NCBI RefSeq assembly: GCF_902506455.1
Contig: NZ_LR733844.1
Coordinates: 2,933,303-2,997,302 of the forward strand
Reading direction: 5' to 3'
Source: Sphingomonas sp. 8AM
GTDB taxonomy: Bacteria; Pseudomonadota; Alphaproteobacteria; Sphingomonadales; Sphingomonadaceae
Length of the DNA stretch: 64,000 nt
Below the pieces are notes generated by a model that ran no database searches, was not told where the DNA came from, and saw only the letters and a list, made by a program, of their open reading frames with translations. The translations under genes and the position numbers were made by a program. Shown in pieces: positions 28,089 to 36,642 of this stretch; the first letter of the stretch is position 1, and every line of letters begins with the position of its first letter.

Positions 28089-29240
28089 ATGAACCCGTCC
28101 GAGCTGCGCGTCGCCTTCTTCAGCGGCAACTACAATTATGTGCGCGACGGCGCCAATCAGGCGCAGAACCTGCTGGTCGGCTATCTTCTCGATCAGGGCG
28201 TGCAGGTGCGCGTCTATTCGCCGACCACGCCGACCCCGGCGTTCGAGGCGCGCGGCACGGTGGTCGACGTGCCGGCGATCCCGATGCCGGGCGGGCGCGG
28301 CGAATATAAGCTCGGGCGCGGGCTACCGGCGCAGCCGCGCCGCGACCTGGAGGCGTTCGACCCGCACCTCGTGCACGTCTCCGCGCCCGAATTCCTCGGC
28401 CATGCGGCGATCACCTGGGCGCGCCGCCGCGGCATACCGGTGGTCGCAACCGTCCACACCCGCTTCGAGACCTATTTCCAATATTACGGCCTGTCACTGG
28501 TTCAGCCGCTGATCGTCGCGATCCTGCGCCGCTTCTACAATCGCGCCGACCGCGTGCTGGTGCCGACTCCCTCGATGGCGAAAGTGATCCGCGATTTCGG
28601 GGTCACGACGCCGATCTCGCTATGGGGGCGCGGGGTGAACCATCGTCGCTTCCACCCCAATGCGCGCAGTCTGCAATGGCGGCGCTCGCTCGGAATCGCC
28701 GATGACGAGGTGACGATCGGCTTCCTCGGCCGGCTCGTGCTCGAAAAGGGGCTGGGCGTGTTCGCCGACGTGCTGGCGCGGCTCGATGCGCTGGGCGTCC
28801 GCCACCGCGTGCTGGTGGTCGGCAAGGGGCCGGCGCGCGACTGGTTTGCCGAGCGCGTACTCCAAGCGGCGTTCGCGGGCTTTCAGAGCGGTGACGATCT
28901 CGGCCGCGCGGTCGCATCAATGGATCTATTGTTCAACCCCAGCGTCACCGAGACGTGGGGACAGGTGACGTCGGAAGCGATGGCGGCGGGCGTCCCCGTC
29001 GTGGCGGCGCGCGCCACCGGTGCGGTCGACCTGCTGGAAGACGGGCGCACCGGCTTCCTCGTGCCGCCGGAGGATCTTGACGGCTACGCCGCGGCGATTG
29101 CGCGGCTCATCTCGGACCCGGCGCTGCGCGTGGCGATGGGACAGGCCGCGCACGAACGCGCGCAGGAGTTCCGCTGGGACAGCGCTAATGGCGCGGTATT
29201 GCAGGCGTACCGGGAAGTGCTCTCGTCACCGCGAACCTGA
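28089..29240 (+). CDS. GT4-family glycosyltransferase (MgtA/PimB-like)
   Basis: 383 residues from ATG 28089 (GCGGAG upstream). GT-B fold: N-terminal FFSGNYNYVRDGANQAQNLL, linker, then the C-terminal nucleotide-sugar domain beginning IGFLGRLVLEKGLGVFADVL. The EX7E-like donor site reads PSVTETWGQVTSEAMAAGVPVV. It resembles bacterial GDP-mannose-dependent mannosyltransferases that act on glycolipids. In sphingomonads, which replace LPS partly with glycosphingolipids, it may glycosylate a lipid; that is inference. A gap of 48 bp to the antiporter allows co-transcription. Confidence 0.85.
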   Translation: MNPSELRVAFFSGNYNYVRDGANQAQNLLVGYLLDQGVQVRVYSPTTPTPAFEARGTVVDVPAIPMPGGRGEYKLGRGLPAQPRRDLEAFDPHLVHVSAPEFLGHAAITWARRRGIPVVATVHTRFETYFQYYGLSLVQPLIVAILRRFYNRADRVLVPTPSMAKVIRDFGVTTPISLWGRGVNHRRFHPNARSLQWRRSLGIADDEVTIGFLGRLVLEKGLGVFADVLARLDALGVRHRVLVVGKGPARDWFAERVLQAAFAGFQSGDDLGRAVASMDLLFNPSVTETWGQVTSEAMAAGVPVVAARATGAVDLLEDGRTGFLVPPEDLDGYAAAIARLISDPALRVAMGQAAHERAQEFRWDSANGAVLQAYREVLSSPRT

Positions 29241-29251
29241 CTCCTCTCGAC

Positions 29252-29319
29252 CGTTCGTGCTGAGCTTGTCGAAGCACGTGCCCGGCAACACGCCCTTCGA
29301 TAGGCTCAGGGCGAACGGT
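29252..29319. repeat. Palindromic intergenic repeat, family E
   Basis: Arms CCGTTCGTGCTGAGCTTGTC and CGATAGGCTCAGGGCGAACGG form a hairpin with mismatches between converging genes. The arms resemble the common bacterial 'gtTCGccCTGAGCctaTCGAA' type element. Confidence 0.85.
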
Positions 29320-29337
29320 CGGGAGGCGCGCCTGACG

Positions 29338-29628
29338 TCACACCGTCCGCCAGTCGAAGGTCAGCGGCGCCTCGCGGAACGCGAAGCGGTCGAGGTGGCT
29401 CGCCACCACCTCCTCCATCCGCGCCACGTCGCCGTCCTCCGGCACCGCCAGCCGCACGTCGAGCGTCTCGCTGTCCGCCCGCAGCTCGACCTTGGCCCCG
29501 TTCGGAAACGCGATCATCGCCTCCTGCTCCGAAAAACTGACCTCCATCTTGTGGCTCCAGTGCTTGGCGAGCTGCTGGAGATAGCGGCTCGCCGAATGCG
29601 TCGGCACGCGCGCCACCCGCACCGTCAC
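29338..29628 (-). CDS. DUF2218 domain-containing protein
   Basis: 96 residues, entirely a DUF2218-like domain: ASRYLQQLAKHWSHKMEVSF near the start and VASHLDRFAFREAPLTFDW at the end. These small proteins often accompany siderophore-interacting ferric reductases. The ATG overlaps the stop of the upstream PadR gene (ATGA at 29625-29628), so the two are translationally coupled. No ferric reductase is next to them in this window. Role unknown; iron or metal homeostasis is suggested by family context. Confidence 0.85.
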   Translation of the reverse strand: MTVRVARVPTHSASRYLQQLAKHWSHKMEVSFSEQEAMIAFPNGAKVELRADSETLDVRLAVPEDGDVARMEEVVASHLDRFAFREAPLTFDWRTV

Positions 29629-30245
29629 TTCAGCCGCTCCACCTTCTGCGCCACTTCATCGATCAACGCGGCAATCTCGTGGAGCAGCTCCGGCGAGGCA
29701 TCGGCGCGCTTCACGCGATCCATGACCGCGTGGCGCAGGTTGTGCATCGCGCGGCGGACCGGCGCCCCCTCACCCTCACCCTGCGCGCGCTGCGCGGCCA
29801 GCGCCTCCAGCCGCGCCATCAGCGTCGCAACCGTCTCTGCCTGTTCGTCCAGATGCGCGCGCCCGGCGTCGGTCACCGCAAAGCGCTTGCGCGAGCCCTC
29901 GCTGGCCTGTTCCGCGATCAGCTCCATTTCGTCGAGCAAGGTGAGCGTGGGATAGACCACCCCCGGGCTCGGCGCATAGGCGCCGCCGGTCAGCGTCTCG
30001 ATCGTCTTGATGAGTTCATAGCCGTGGCGTGGGGTGTCCGCGATCAGCTTGAGCAGCACCAGCCGCAGCTCCGATCCGTCGAACATCCGCCGGCTGCGTC
30101 CGCCACCGCCGCCGCCGCGACGATGCTCCCCGTCGTTGAGCCGCTCGATCCAGTGGAAGAACCGCTCGGGGTCGAACCCGCCACCCCCGCCGCGCTGCCC
30201 TGAATGATGATGATGGCCGCGGCCACCGTGTGAAAAACCGAACAT
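29625..30245 (-). CDS. PadR family regulator, YqjI-like, with His/Gly-rich N-terminus
   Basis: 206 residues from ATG 30245. The first about 55 residues are His- and Gly-rich (GGRGHHHHSGQRGGGGG), then the PadR winged helix (LRLVLLKLIADTPRHGYELI, GVVYPTLTLLDEMELI) and a C-terminal helical dimerisation region. E. coli YqjI has a similar His-rich N-terminus and is a nickel-responsive repressor of the ferric reductase gene yqjH. The clustered His here could likewise bind metal. It probably autoregulates through the inverted repeat at 30281-30322 and co-controls DUF2218. Confidence 0.88.
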   Translation of the reverse strand: MFGFSHGGRGHHHHSGQRGGGGGFDPERFFHWIERLNDGEHRRGGGGGGRSRRMFDGSELRLVLLKLIADTPRHGYELIKTIETLTGGAYAPSPGVVYPTLTLLDEMELIAEQASEGSRKRFAVTDAGRAHLDEQAETVATLMARLEALAAQRAQGEGEGAPVRRAMHNLRHAVMDRVKRADASPELLHEIAALIDEVAQKVERLK

Positions 30246-30280
30246 CCGGTCGACTCCATTTCCTATCATGATGCAGCAGG

Positions 30281-30322
30281 ATATATCTTGAATAGAATGG
30301 CGCAAGAGCTTTCAAGATATAT
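30281..30322. promoter_or_regulatory. Long inverted repeat operator upstream of padR
   Basis: Two perfect 11-bp arms, ATATATCTTGA (30281-30291) and TCAAGATATAT (30312-30322), separated by 20 bp, 36 bp before the padR start. The spacing places arm centres about three helical turns apart. An AAGATATAT/ATATATCTT half site fits PadR-type regulators, and a -35-like TTGAAA for the padR strand lies between and beside the arms. Confidence 0.7.
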
Positions 30323-30371
30323 TTTAGCTTCTCGCATGACGCGGCTCGCGTCTCGCCTTACATGAGAGCGC

Positions 30372-31700
30372 ATGGCCGACCTGTTTGCCGGGTTCGATCC
30401 CGTCGATCCCCCCAGCCCTGCTCCTTCCGATGCTCAGGCCCCGCTCGCCGACCAGCTGCGCCCGCGCGCGCTCGCCGACGTGATCGGGCAGCGGCACCTG
30501 CTCGGCCCCGACGCGCCGCTGGCGATGATGATCCGCTCACGCCGGCTGTCGTCGTTCGTGCTGTGGGGTCCCCCCGGCGTCGGCAAGACGACGATCGCAC
30601 GGCTGATCGCGGCCGAGGCGGGCTATGTCTTCGTTCAGCTCTCTGCGGTGTCAACCGGGATCGCCGACCTGCGGCGCACGCTTGCCACCGCGCGCGACCT
30701 GCGCGCTGCCGGCAAGCCAACCGCCTTGTTCATCGACGAGCTGCACCGCTTCTCGCGCCCGGTGCAGGATGCGTTGCTGCCCGCGGTCGAGGACGGCACG
30801 ATCGTGCTGATCGGCGCGACTACCGAGAATCCGAGCTTCAGCCTTGTCGCCGCGTTGCTGTCGCGCGCCAAGGTGTTCACGCTCGACCGGCTGTCCGCCG
30901 CCGAACTCGACACCGTCCTCGCGCGCGCCGAGGCGCAGCAAGGGCGCACGCTGCCGCTCGACGCGGACGCGCGCGCCGCGCTGATCGCGATGGCCGATGG
31001 CGACGCGCGCTATCTGCTCGGGCTGTGCGAGACGCTGTTCCTGATCGAGTCCGACGCGCCGATCGACACCGCGGCGCTGGCGGCGATCGTCCAGAAGCGC
31101 GCGCCGCTCTACGATCGGGGGCAGGAAGAGCATTTCAACCTGCTCAGCTGCTTCCACAAGAGCCTGCGCGGCAGCGATGCCGATGCCGCACTCTACTGGG
31201 CGGCGCGGATGGTGCGCGGCGGCGAGGACGCCGCGGTGATCTTCCGCCGCCTGTGCTGCGCGGCGTCGGAGGATGTCGGCATGGCCGATCCGCAGGCGCT
31301 GGTGCAGGTGATGACCGCATGGCACGCGTTCGAACGCGTCGGGATGCCCGAGGGCCGGCTGTTCCTCGCGCAAGCAATCAATTATGTCGCCACCGCGCCC
31401 AAATCGAACGCGTCTTATGTCGCGTTCGACCGCGCGAGCGCATTGGCGCGCGACACCGGCTCGCTGCCGCCGCCCAGGCATATCCTCAATGCGCCGACGA
31501 AGCTGATGAAGGAACTCGGCTATCACGAGGGCTATCGCTACGATCACGATTACCCCGACGCGCATGCCGCGCAGGATTTCTTCCCCACCGAGATCGGCGA
31601 CGATCATTTGTTCTATGAACCGAACGAACGCGGATATGAGCGCGAGATCCGCAAGCGGCTCGCCTTCTGGACCGCGGGACGCGAACGACGCGAGGGATAA
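30372..31700 (+). CDS. rarA: Replication-associated recombination protein A (AAA+ ATPase)
   Basis: 442 residues. N-terminal LADQLRPRALADVIGQRHLL is the RarA/MgsA signature, followed by Walker A GPPGVGKTT (about residues 58-66), Walker B FIDELHRF, sensor-1 IGATTENPSF and C-terminal tetramerisation domain with YDRGQEEHFNLLSCFHKS and YVATAPKSNAS. It acts at stalled replication forks with RecA, SSB and the clamp-loader system. Divergent from the padR operon with the PadR operator in the shared promoter, which raises the question whether rarA is affected by it. Confidence 0.95.
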   Translation: MADLFAGFDPVDPPSPAPSDAQAPLADQLRPRALADVIGQRHLLGPDAPLAMMIRSRRLSSFVLWGPPGVGKTTIARLIAAEAGYVFVQLSAVSTGIADLRRTLATARDLRAAGKPTALFIDELHRFSRPVQDALLPAVEDGTIVLIGATTENPSFSLVAALLSRAKVFTLDRLSAAELDTVLARAEAQQGRTLPLDADARAALIAMADGDARYLLGLCETLFLIESDAPIDTAALAAIVQKRAPLYDRGQEEHFNLLSCFHKSLRGSDADAALYWAARMVRGGEDAAVIFRRLCCAASEDVGMADPQALVQVMTAWHAFERVGMPEGRLFLAQAINYVATAPKSNASYVAFDRASALARDTGSLPPPRHILNAPTKLMKELGYHEGYRYDHDYPDAHAAQDFFPTEIGDDHLFYEPNERGYEREIRKRLAFWTAGRERREG

Positions 31701-31822
31701 GCGAGCCGGATTGCCTAATGTGGATAAGTAGATAAGCCGTCGCAAGTGAGTCGCCTACGCTTCGTCCCCGCTGCCCTGCCAACGCAGGGCCGAAATCCGC
31801 TCACACGCGTTCAGGACACGTA

Positions 31823-32878
31823 ATGCGTGTCACTCCCCACATCGCGGCGATCGGCACCGCGGTTCCCGCCCATGACATTCACGTCGCGTTCGTCGACTGG
31901 GCGGAACGGCGGCTGCCCGAGCGTGAGGCACGCCTCTTTCACCGGATGGCGGGTCGCGCCGGGATAACCCATCGCTGGTCGGTGCTCCCTGCCGAGCATG
32001 GCTCGCCGGTCGGCGCGACGGGCTTCTACGCCGCCGAGCCGCATCCCGGCACCGCCGCGCGGATGGCGCTCTATGCGGACGCGGCACCGGCGCTCGCACT
32101 TGCGGCGATCGCCGACCTGCGCGCACAGGTCGAACTCGACGGCATCACCCACCTCGTCGTTGCGAGCTGCACCGGCTTCGTCGCGCCCGGCGTCGACCAG
32201 ATCCTGGCGCGTGTGCTTGACCTGCCGGGCAGCGTCGAGCGCACGCTGATCGGCTTCATGGGCTGCTATGCTGCGGTCGCGGCGCTGCGTACCGCGCGAC
32301 ACATCGTCCGGTCCGAACCGGCGGCGCGCGTGCTGGTCGTCACCGTCGAACTCTCGACGCTTCACCTTCAACCCGCCACGTCGCTCGAGCCGCTGCTCGC
32401 GATGCTGCAATTCGGTGATGGCGCCGCAGCGGCGCTGGTTACCGCCGCGCCGCAGGGGCTGGCGATCGGCCAGCCGTTCAGCGCCACGCTGCCCGAAGCC
32501 GCCGCGCTGATCCGCTGGGACATCACCGATTACGGCTTCGCGATGCATCTTTCGGGCGAGGTGCCGGGGCGGATCAGCGCGGCGCTGCGCGATCCGGCGC
32601 TGGTCGCGACGCTGACCGGCGGACGCGCGGTCGATCGCTGGGCGGTCCACGCCGGCGGACGCTCGATCCTCGACGCCGTCGAACACGCGCTGGCGCTGCC
32701 CACCGACGCACTCGATGATTCGCGTGCGGTGCTCGCCGCCAACGGCAACATGTCGTCGGCGACGCTGATGTTCGTGCTGACGCGGGTGCTGGCAGGTCCA
32801 CCGGTCGAGCATGGCATCGCGCTCGCCTTCGGCCCCGGACTGGCCGCCGAAGGGCTGGCGTTCGCGAGCGCGACGTGA
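31823..32878 (+). CDS. Type III polyketide synthase
   Basis: 351 residues, the usual length of chalcone-synthase-like enzymes. Catalytic triad by motif: Cys148 in MGCYAA, His276 in WAVHAGGRSILDAVE and Asn309 in NGNMSSA. The His-Asn spacing equals that of chalcone synthase. It extends a fatty acyl or other starter with malonyl-CoA to make a pyrone or resorcinol. It overlaps the following methyltransferase gene (TGATG), and a flavin oxidoreductase comes next. This recalls the Streptomyces srsABC operon for alkylresorcinol methyl ethers and alkylquinones, though the methyltransferase class differs. Confidence 0.93.
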   Translation: MRVTPHIAAIGTAVPAHDIHVAFVDWAERRLPEREARLFHRMAGRAGITHRWSVLPAEHGSPVGATGFYAAEPHPGTAARMALYADAAPALALAAIADLRAQVELDGITHLVVASCTGFVAPGVDQILARVLDLPGSVERTLIGFMGCYAAVAALRTARHIVRSEPAARVLVVTVELSTLHLQPATSLEPLLAMLQFGDGAAAALVTAAPQGLAIGQPFSATLPEAAALIRWDITDYGFAMHLSGEVPGRISAALRDPALVATLTGGRAVDRWAVHAGGRSILDAVEHALALPTDALDDSRAVLAANGNMSSATLMFVLTRVLAGPPVEHGIALAFGPGLAAEGLAFASAT

Positions 32879-33561
32879 TGCTCGGGCAGCGCGCCACCGC
32901 CGATGAGCTGATGGACGCCGACGACCTGCCCGCGGACGTCTATGCCGCGGTGGTCGCGGATCTGGCGCGGGTCAATGTCGTGACGATGGCGGCGCGCCCG
33001 ACGCTGGCGTTCCTCGCGCGCCTCACGAAGCCGGGGCAACGCTATCGTCTGTTCGACGTCGGCTATGGTGACGGCGACATGCTGCGGCGGATCGCGCATT
33101 GGGGCGAAAAGCGCGGCGTCGGTTTCGATCTGGTCGGTATCGATCTCAACCCACGCAGCGAAGCCGCGGCGCGTGCGCACACGTCCGCCGATCTCGCGAT
33201 CGACTGGCGCACCGGCGACTATGCCGATCTGACCGGCGAAGGCTGGGACTTCGTGATCTCCAGCCTCGTCGCACACCACATGACGCAGCCACAGCTAATC
33301 GCCTTCCTGCGCTTCATGGCGCGCGAGGCGCGGGTCGGCTGGCTGGTCAACGACCTGCATCGGCACGGTTTCGCCTATTACGGCTGGCCGCTGCTCGCCG
33401 GGCTGTTCCGGTGGCACCATATCGTGCGGCATGACGGGCGACTGTCGATCGCGCGCAGCTACCGCCCCGGTGAGTGGTCGCCGTTGCTCGGCGAGGCCGG
33501 GGTCAGCGACGCACGCGTATTCCGCGCCTTCCCGTTCCGGCTATGCGTCGCGAGCCGCTGA
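32878..33561 (+). CDS. Class I SAM-dependent methyltransferase of the type III PKS operon
   Basis: 227 residues from ATG 32878, whose first base is the last base of the PKS stop codon; GTG 32875 is an alternative. The SAM-binding motif I is FDVGYGDGDML, followed by an acidic strand end (VGIDLNP) and a motif-II-like WDFVISSLVAHHM. It resembles the ubiquinone/menaquinone-type methyltransferases. It likely methylates the polyketide product or its quinone form. Downstream it overlaps the flavin oxidoreductase by 19 bp, so all three are made as one translationally coupled unit. Confidence 0.85.
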   Translation: MLGQRATADELMDADDLPADVYAAVVADLARVNVVTMAARPTLAFLARLTKPGQRYRLFDVGYGDGDMLRRIAHWGEKRGVGFDLVGIDLNPRSEAAARAHTSADLAIDWRTGDYADLTGEGWDFVISSLVAHHMTQPQLIAFLRFMAREARVGWLVNDLHRHGFAYYGWPLLAGLFRWHHIVRHDGRLSIARSYRPGEWSPLLGEAGVSDARVFRAFPFRLCVASR

Positions 33562-34619
33562 TCCTCGGCGGCGGTCCCGCGGGCAGCGCCGCGGCGATCA
33601 CCTTGGCAAGGGGTGGCGCGCGACCGTTGGTGATCGAGCGTACGCGCGAGACCGGCGACGCGCTGTGCGGCGGGTTCCTGAGCTGGCGGACGCTGGAGAC
33701 GCTTGCGTCGCTCGGCATTGCGGCCGATGCGCTCAACCCGGCGCGGGTGGTGCGCGTCCGCATCTTCGCGCGCGGTCGAAGGGTCGAAGCCGCGCTTCCC
33801 GCCCCGGCGATCGGCGTCTCGCGAACCCGGCTTGATACGTTGCTGCTCGATCGAGCGGTCCAGAACGGCGCGGCGGTCGAGCGCGGGGTCGTCGCGCGTG
33901 CGATCGAGGACGGTGCGATTCGCACCGGCGACGGCGCGCTGCTGGCGAGCGATGCGCTGTTCCTCGCCAGCGGCAAGCATGACGTGCGCGGTGCGGCCCG
34001 CCCGTCGGCGGCGCGCGGCGTCGACCCGACCCTCGGCCTGCGCACCCGCCGCCGCGGTGTCGATCTGGCGCGCCGCGTCGGCGACGCGATCGAGCTCCAT
34101 CTGTTCGACCGCGGCTATGCCGGCGTCGTGTTGCAGGAGGACGGCAGCGCCAACGTATGCCTGGCGATCCGCCGCTCGCGCCTTACCGAGGCGGGCAGCC
34201 CTGACGCCTTGCTCGCCGCGCTGGCCGACGAACTACCGGTCTTCGCCGATCGGCTCGTGGGGGACGCGACGCCGGTCGAGGCGATCGCCAATGTGCCCTA
34301 CGGCTGGCGCGCACGCCACGGGACGGACGGCTGCTACCGGCTGGGCGATCAGGCGGCAGTCATTCCGTCGCTTGCGGGCGAAGGCATGGGGATCGCACTG
34401 GCGAGCGGGGTGTCGGCGGCAAAGGCGTGGCTGGCGGGTGAGCCGTCTGCGACATGGCAATCGCGCTTCGCCCGCCAGACCGCCCGCCCAGTTCTGCTCG
34501 CCAGCACAATCCGCGCGATGGCCGAACGCCCACCAATGATAGCGCCGCTGCTCCCGATCGCGGCGCGTCTCGGCCTGATCGACGCCGTCGCCGCCGCAAC
34601 GCGGATCACACCGGGCTAG
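33543..34619 (+). CDS. FAD-dependent oxidoreductase/monooxygenase of the PKS operon
   Basis: 358 residues from ATG 33543. N-terminal FAD motif LILGGGPAGSAAAITLARGG (residues 6-25) with Glu at the end of the second strand, and a late second FAD contact YRLGDQAAVIPSLAGEGMG. It resembles geranylgeranyl-reductase/PHBH-type flavoproteins that hydroxylate aromatic rings or reduce isoprenoids. In this operon ring hydroxylation of a resorcinol to a quinol is the natural guess, by analogy with SrsC. It converges with rplS, and a repeat plus the rplS terminator lie between. Confidence 0.82.
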   Translation: MRREPLILGGGPAGSAAAITLARGGARPLVIERTRETGDALCGGFLSWRTLETLASLGIAADALNPARVVRVRIFARGRRVEAALPAPAIGVSRTRLDTLLLDRAVQNGAAVERGVVARAIEDGAIRTGDGALLASDALFLASGKHDVRGAARPSAARGVDPTLGLRTRRRGVDLARRVGDAIELHLFDRGYAGVVLQEDGSANVCLAIRRSRLTEAGSPDALLAALADELPVFADRLVGDATPVEAIANVPYGWRARHGTDGCYRLGDQAAVIPSLAGEGMGIALASGVSAAKAWLAGEPSATWQSRFARQTARPVLLASTIRAMAERPPMIAPLLPIAARLGLIDAVAAATRITPG

Positions 34620-34640
34620 ATCGGATCGACCAGCACCAGC

Positions 34641-34720
34641 CGTCATCCCCGACCTGATCCGGGATTTCCCTTTCTGCTTCTGCCGCCAGGAAGGGCGCTG
34701 CGGATCAAATCCCGGTCGGC
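34641..34720. repeat. Palindromic intergenic repeat, family H copy 1
   Basis: Contains CGTCATCCCCGACCTGATCC and a partial complement (GCGGATCAAATCCCGGTCGG). Related copies are at 46298 and 59735, and a compact version is at 62905. It lies at a convergent junction. Confidence 0.65.
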
Positions 34721-34748
34721 AATGGCAGAGCACGCCGCGGCCCAAACG

Positions 34749-34780
34749 AAAAGAGGCGCGGCGGTCGCCCGCCACGCCTC
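34749..34780 (-). terminator. Rho-independent terminator of the trmD-rplS operon
   Basis: On the reverse strand GAGGCG-T-GGCGG pairs with CCGCC-G-CGCCTC over a four-base loop, with one mismatch, followed by TTTT. It lies 30 bp after the rplS stop. Confidence 0.85.
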
Positions 34781-34809
34781 CTCGCAAAGCCCCGACGGGG
34801 CCGCGCCGA

Positions 34810-35193
34810 TTACTCGGCCGCGGCGGCCGGGCGCGTGTCGCGACGCTCGGCGATACGCGCCGACTTGCCGGTGCGGCCACGCAGGTAATACAGCTTGGCA
34901 CGACGCACCGCGCCCTTGCGCACCACCTCGATCGAATCGACGTTGGGCGAGTACAGCGGGAAGACGCGCTCCACGCCCTCGCCGAAGCTCATCTTGCGGA
35001 CGGTGAACGACGAGCCCATGCCCTTGTTCGAGCGCGCGATGCACACGCCCTCGTAGTTCTGGACGCGGGTGCGCTCACCCTCGACCACCTTCACGCCGAC
35101 CTTCAGCGTATCGCCGGGGCGGAATTCCGGGATCTTCTTGGTTTCGTTGAACTTGGCGATCTGCTCGGCTTCGAGCGTCTGGATCAGGTTCAT
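34810..35193 (-). CDS. rplS: 50S ribosomal protein L19
   Basis: 127 residues. The protein begins [15 protein letters not shown] and contains [22 protein letters not shown] and the [19 protein letters not shown] segment, all conserved in L19. It sits at the 30S-50S interface. The C-terminal [11 protein letters not shown] tail is a little longer than in E. coli (115 residues). The ATG overlaps the trmD stop codon (ATGA), so translation is coupled. It is the last gene of the vapB-vapC-membrane protein-trmD-rplS run and is followed by an intrinsic terminator. Confidence 0.97.
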   Translation of the reverse strand: MNLIQTLEAEQIAKFNETKKIPEFRPGDTLKVGVKVVEGERTRVQNYEGVCIARSNKGMGSSFTVRKMSFGEGVERVFPLYSPNVDSIEVVRKGAVRRAKLYYLRGRTGKSARIAERRDTRPAAAAE

Positions 35194-35924
35194 TGTTCGT
35201 CCTCAGTCCGTTGCCGCGCGCCAGAGGGCGGGCCGACCCGAGCGCCCTCATGACGCTCCCAAAGGTCTGGCCGCCGTAGCCGTGTGTCGATCTCCGCCTG
35301 CCGTTGCCGCCAGGCCGCGATCTTCGCATGATCCCCCGATCGCAGCACTTCGGGGATCGTGCGCCCCTCCCATTCGACCGGTCGGGTGTAGTGCGGATAT
35401 TCGAGGAGGCCGCTTTCGAAGCTTTCCTCGACTCCGCTTGAAGCCGCGCCCATTACGCCGGGAAGGAGCCGAACGCAAGCATCGAGCAGCACCAGCGTCG
35501 CCATCTCGCCCCCCGACAGGATGTAGTCACCGATCGAGATTTGCTCGACCCCGCGGGCCTCCAGCAGCCGCTCGTCGAACCCCTCGAACCGCCCGCACAG
35601 GATCACCGCCCCCGGTCCCGCGGCCAGCTTGCGCACGCGTGCCTGCCGGAGCGGCGCACCACGCGGCGTCATCGCAAGCAGCGGCCGGCCATCAGCCTGC
35701 GCATCGACCGCGCGCGCGAGAATATCGGCGCGCAGCACCATCCCCGCGCCGCCGCCCGCGGGCGTATCGTCGACGGTCCGATGCCGGTCGGTGGTGAAGT
35801 CGCGGATGTTGACCGCGTCGAGCGACCATTTCCCCTCCGCCAGCGCTCGCCCGGCGAGCGAGGTGCCGAGCGGACCGGGAAACATCTCCGGATAGAGGGT
35901 CAGGATCGTGGCGCGGAAAATCAT
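35190..35924 (-). CDS. trmD: tRNA (guanine-N1-)-methyltransferase TrmD
   Basis: 244 residues from ATG 35924. N-terminal [23 protein letters not shown], the trefoil-knot SAM site with [12 protein letters not shown] and [12 protein letters not shown], and the PHYTRP motif are diagnostic of TrmD, which makes m1G37 in tRNAs and prevents +1 frameshifting. ATGA overlap with both the upstream membrane-protein gene (35921-35924) and downstream rplS. It is separated from rimM, its usual upstream neighbour, by about 2 kb of other genes. Confidence 0.96.
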   Translation of the reverse strand: MIFRATILTLYPEMFPGPLGTSLAGRALAEGKWSLDAVNIRDFTTDRHRTVDDTPAGGGAGMVLRADILARAVDAQADGRPLLAMTPRGAPLRQARVRKLAAGPGAVILCGRFEGFDERLLEARGVEQISIGDYILSGGEMATLVLLDACVRLLPGVMGAASSGVEESFESGLLEYPHYTRPVEWEGRTIPEVLRSGDHAKIAAWRQRQAEIDTRLRRPDLWERHEGARVGPPSGARQRTEDEQ

Positions 35925-36250
35925 TGTCGTCCCAATGAATAGACGATGCCGGCCGCCGCCGCCGCACCGAGGAGAAAGGCGCCGGCGGCATAGGCCAGCC
36001 CGGACGTCGCGAACATCATCGCCATCCCGCAAGCGTCGACCCCGCATCGCTCCGCGGGCGTCAGCACTGCACGGGCGAACACGGCCACGCACACCAGCGC
36101 GCCGAGCGACGGCAGCGGCATCGATGCGGTGAGGATGAGGCGACGCCGCGACCATCGCCGGCCACGCACAGCCACCGACACGACGGACAGCACGGCGGCG
36201 AAGATCGCCGGAAAGCCGACCAGCCACAGCAGGTCGCTCGCGGTCGTCAC
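35921..36250 (-). CDS. Small four-helix membrane protein between vapC and trmD
   Basis: About 109 residues. The start is probably GTG 36250, which overlaps the vapC stop as GTGA; a TTG at 36262 gives four more residues. About three to four hydrophobic helices: [57 protein letters not shown] and an Ala/Gly-rich end. No domain family is recognised. A pair of Cys (ERCGVDACG) lies in the loop before helix 3. Its stop overlaps the trmD start by ATGA, so it is locked into this operon. Confidence 0.65.
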   Translation of the reverse strand: MTTASDLLWLVGFPAIFAAVLSVVSVAVRGRRWSRRRLILTASMPLPSLGALVCVAVFARAVLTPAERCGVDACGMAMMFATSGLAYAAGAFLLGAAAAAGIVYSLGRQ

Positions 36251-36642
36251 GCCCGTGTCCAATTCTCGATCTTGAGATCGGGAATATCGGCAAAGTCACG
36301 TTCGTTGTTCGTGACGAGCGTCAGCCCGCCGACGATCGCCTGTGCCGCGATCAGACGGTCGTAGCTTCCTCGCCGCATTCCGATGGCGCGGACCATGCGC
36401 GCATAAGCGGAGGCCGCCTCACCATCGAACGCCAGCACCGCGAGCGCCGCCAGAAAGGTGTCGATCCGCTTGGCGTCCTTCTCGGGCTCGCGCGACGTAC
36501 GATGGCCGACCCGAAGTTCGCCTGCGGTAATTGCCGAAACATGCAATTGCCCGAACGCCTCGCCCATCCGGCGTGCAAGCGGATCGCTCCGCCCGAGCAG
36601 GAAATCGATACAGGCATTGGTATCGAGCAGGTAGCCCTTCAT
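36247..36642 (-). CDS. vapC: PIN-domain ribonuclease toxin (VapC family)
   Basis: 131 residues. Conserved acidic residues of the PIN active site appear as [13 protein letters not shown] (Asp8 region), [19 protein letters not shown] and TNNERDF. VapC toxins cleave RNA, often initiator tRNA or rRNA, when free of antitoxin. ATGA overlap with the upstream vapB gene, the standard toxin-antitoxin coupling. Unusually, the toxin is followed with overlap by a membrane protein, then trmD and rplS, placing it in a translation-gene operon. Confidence 0.9.
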   Translation of the reverse strand: MKGYLLDTNACIDFLLGRSDPLARRMGEAFGQLHVSAITAGELRVGHRTSREPEKDAKRIDTFLAALAVLAFDGEAASAYARMVRAIGMRRGSYDRLIAAQAIVGGLTLVTNNERDFADIPDLKIENWTRA

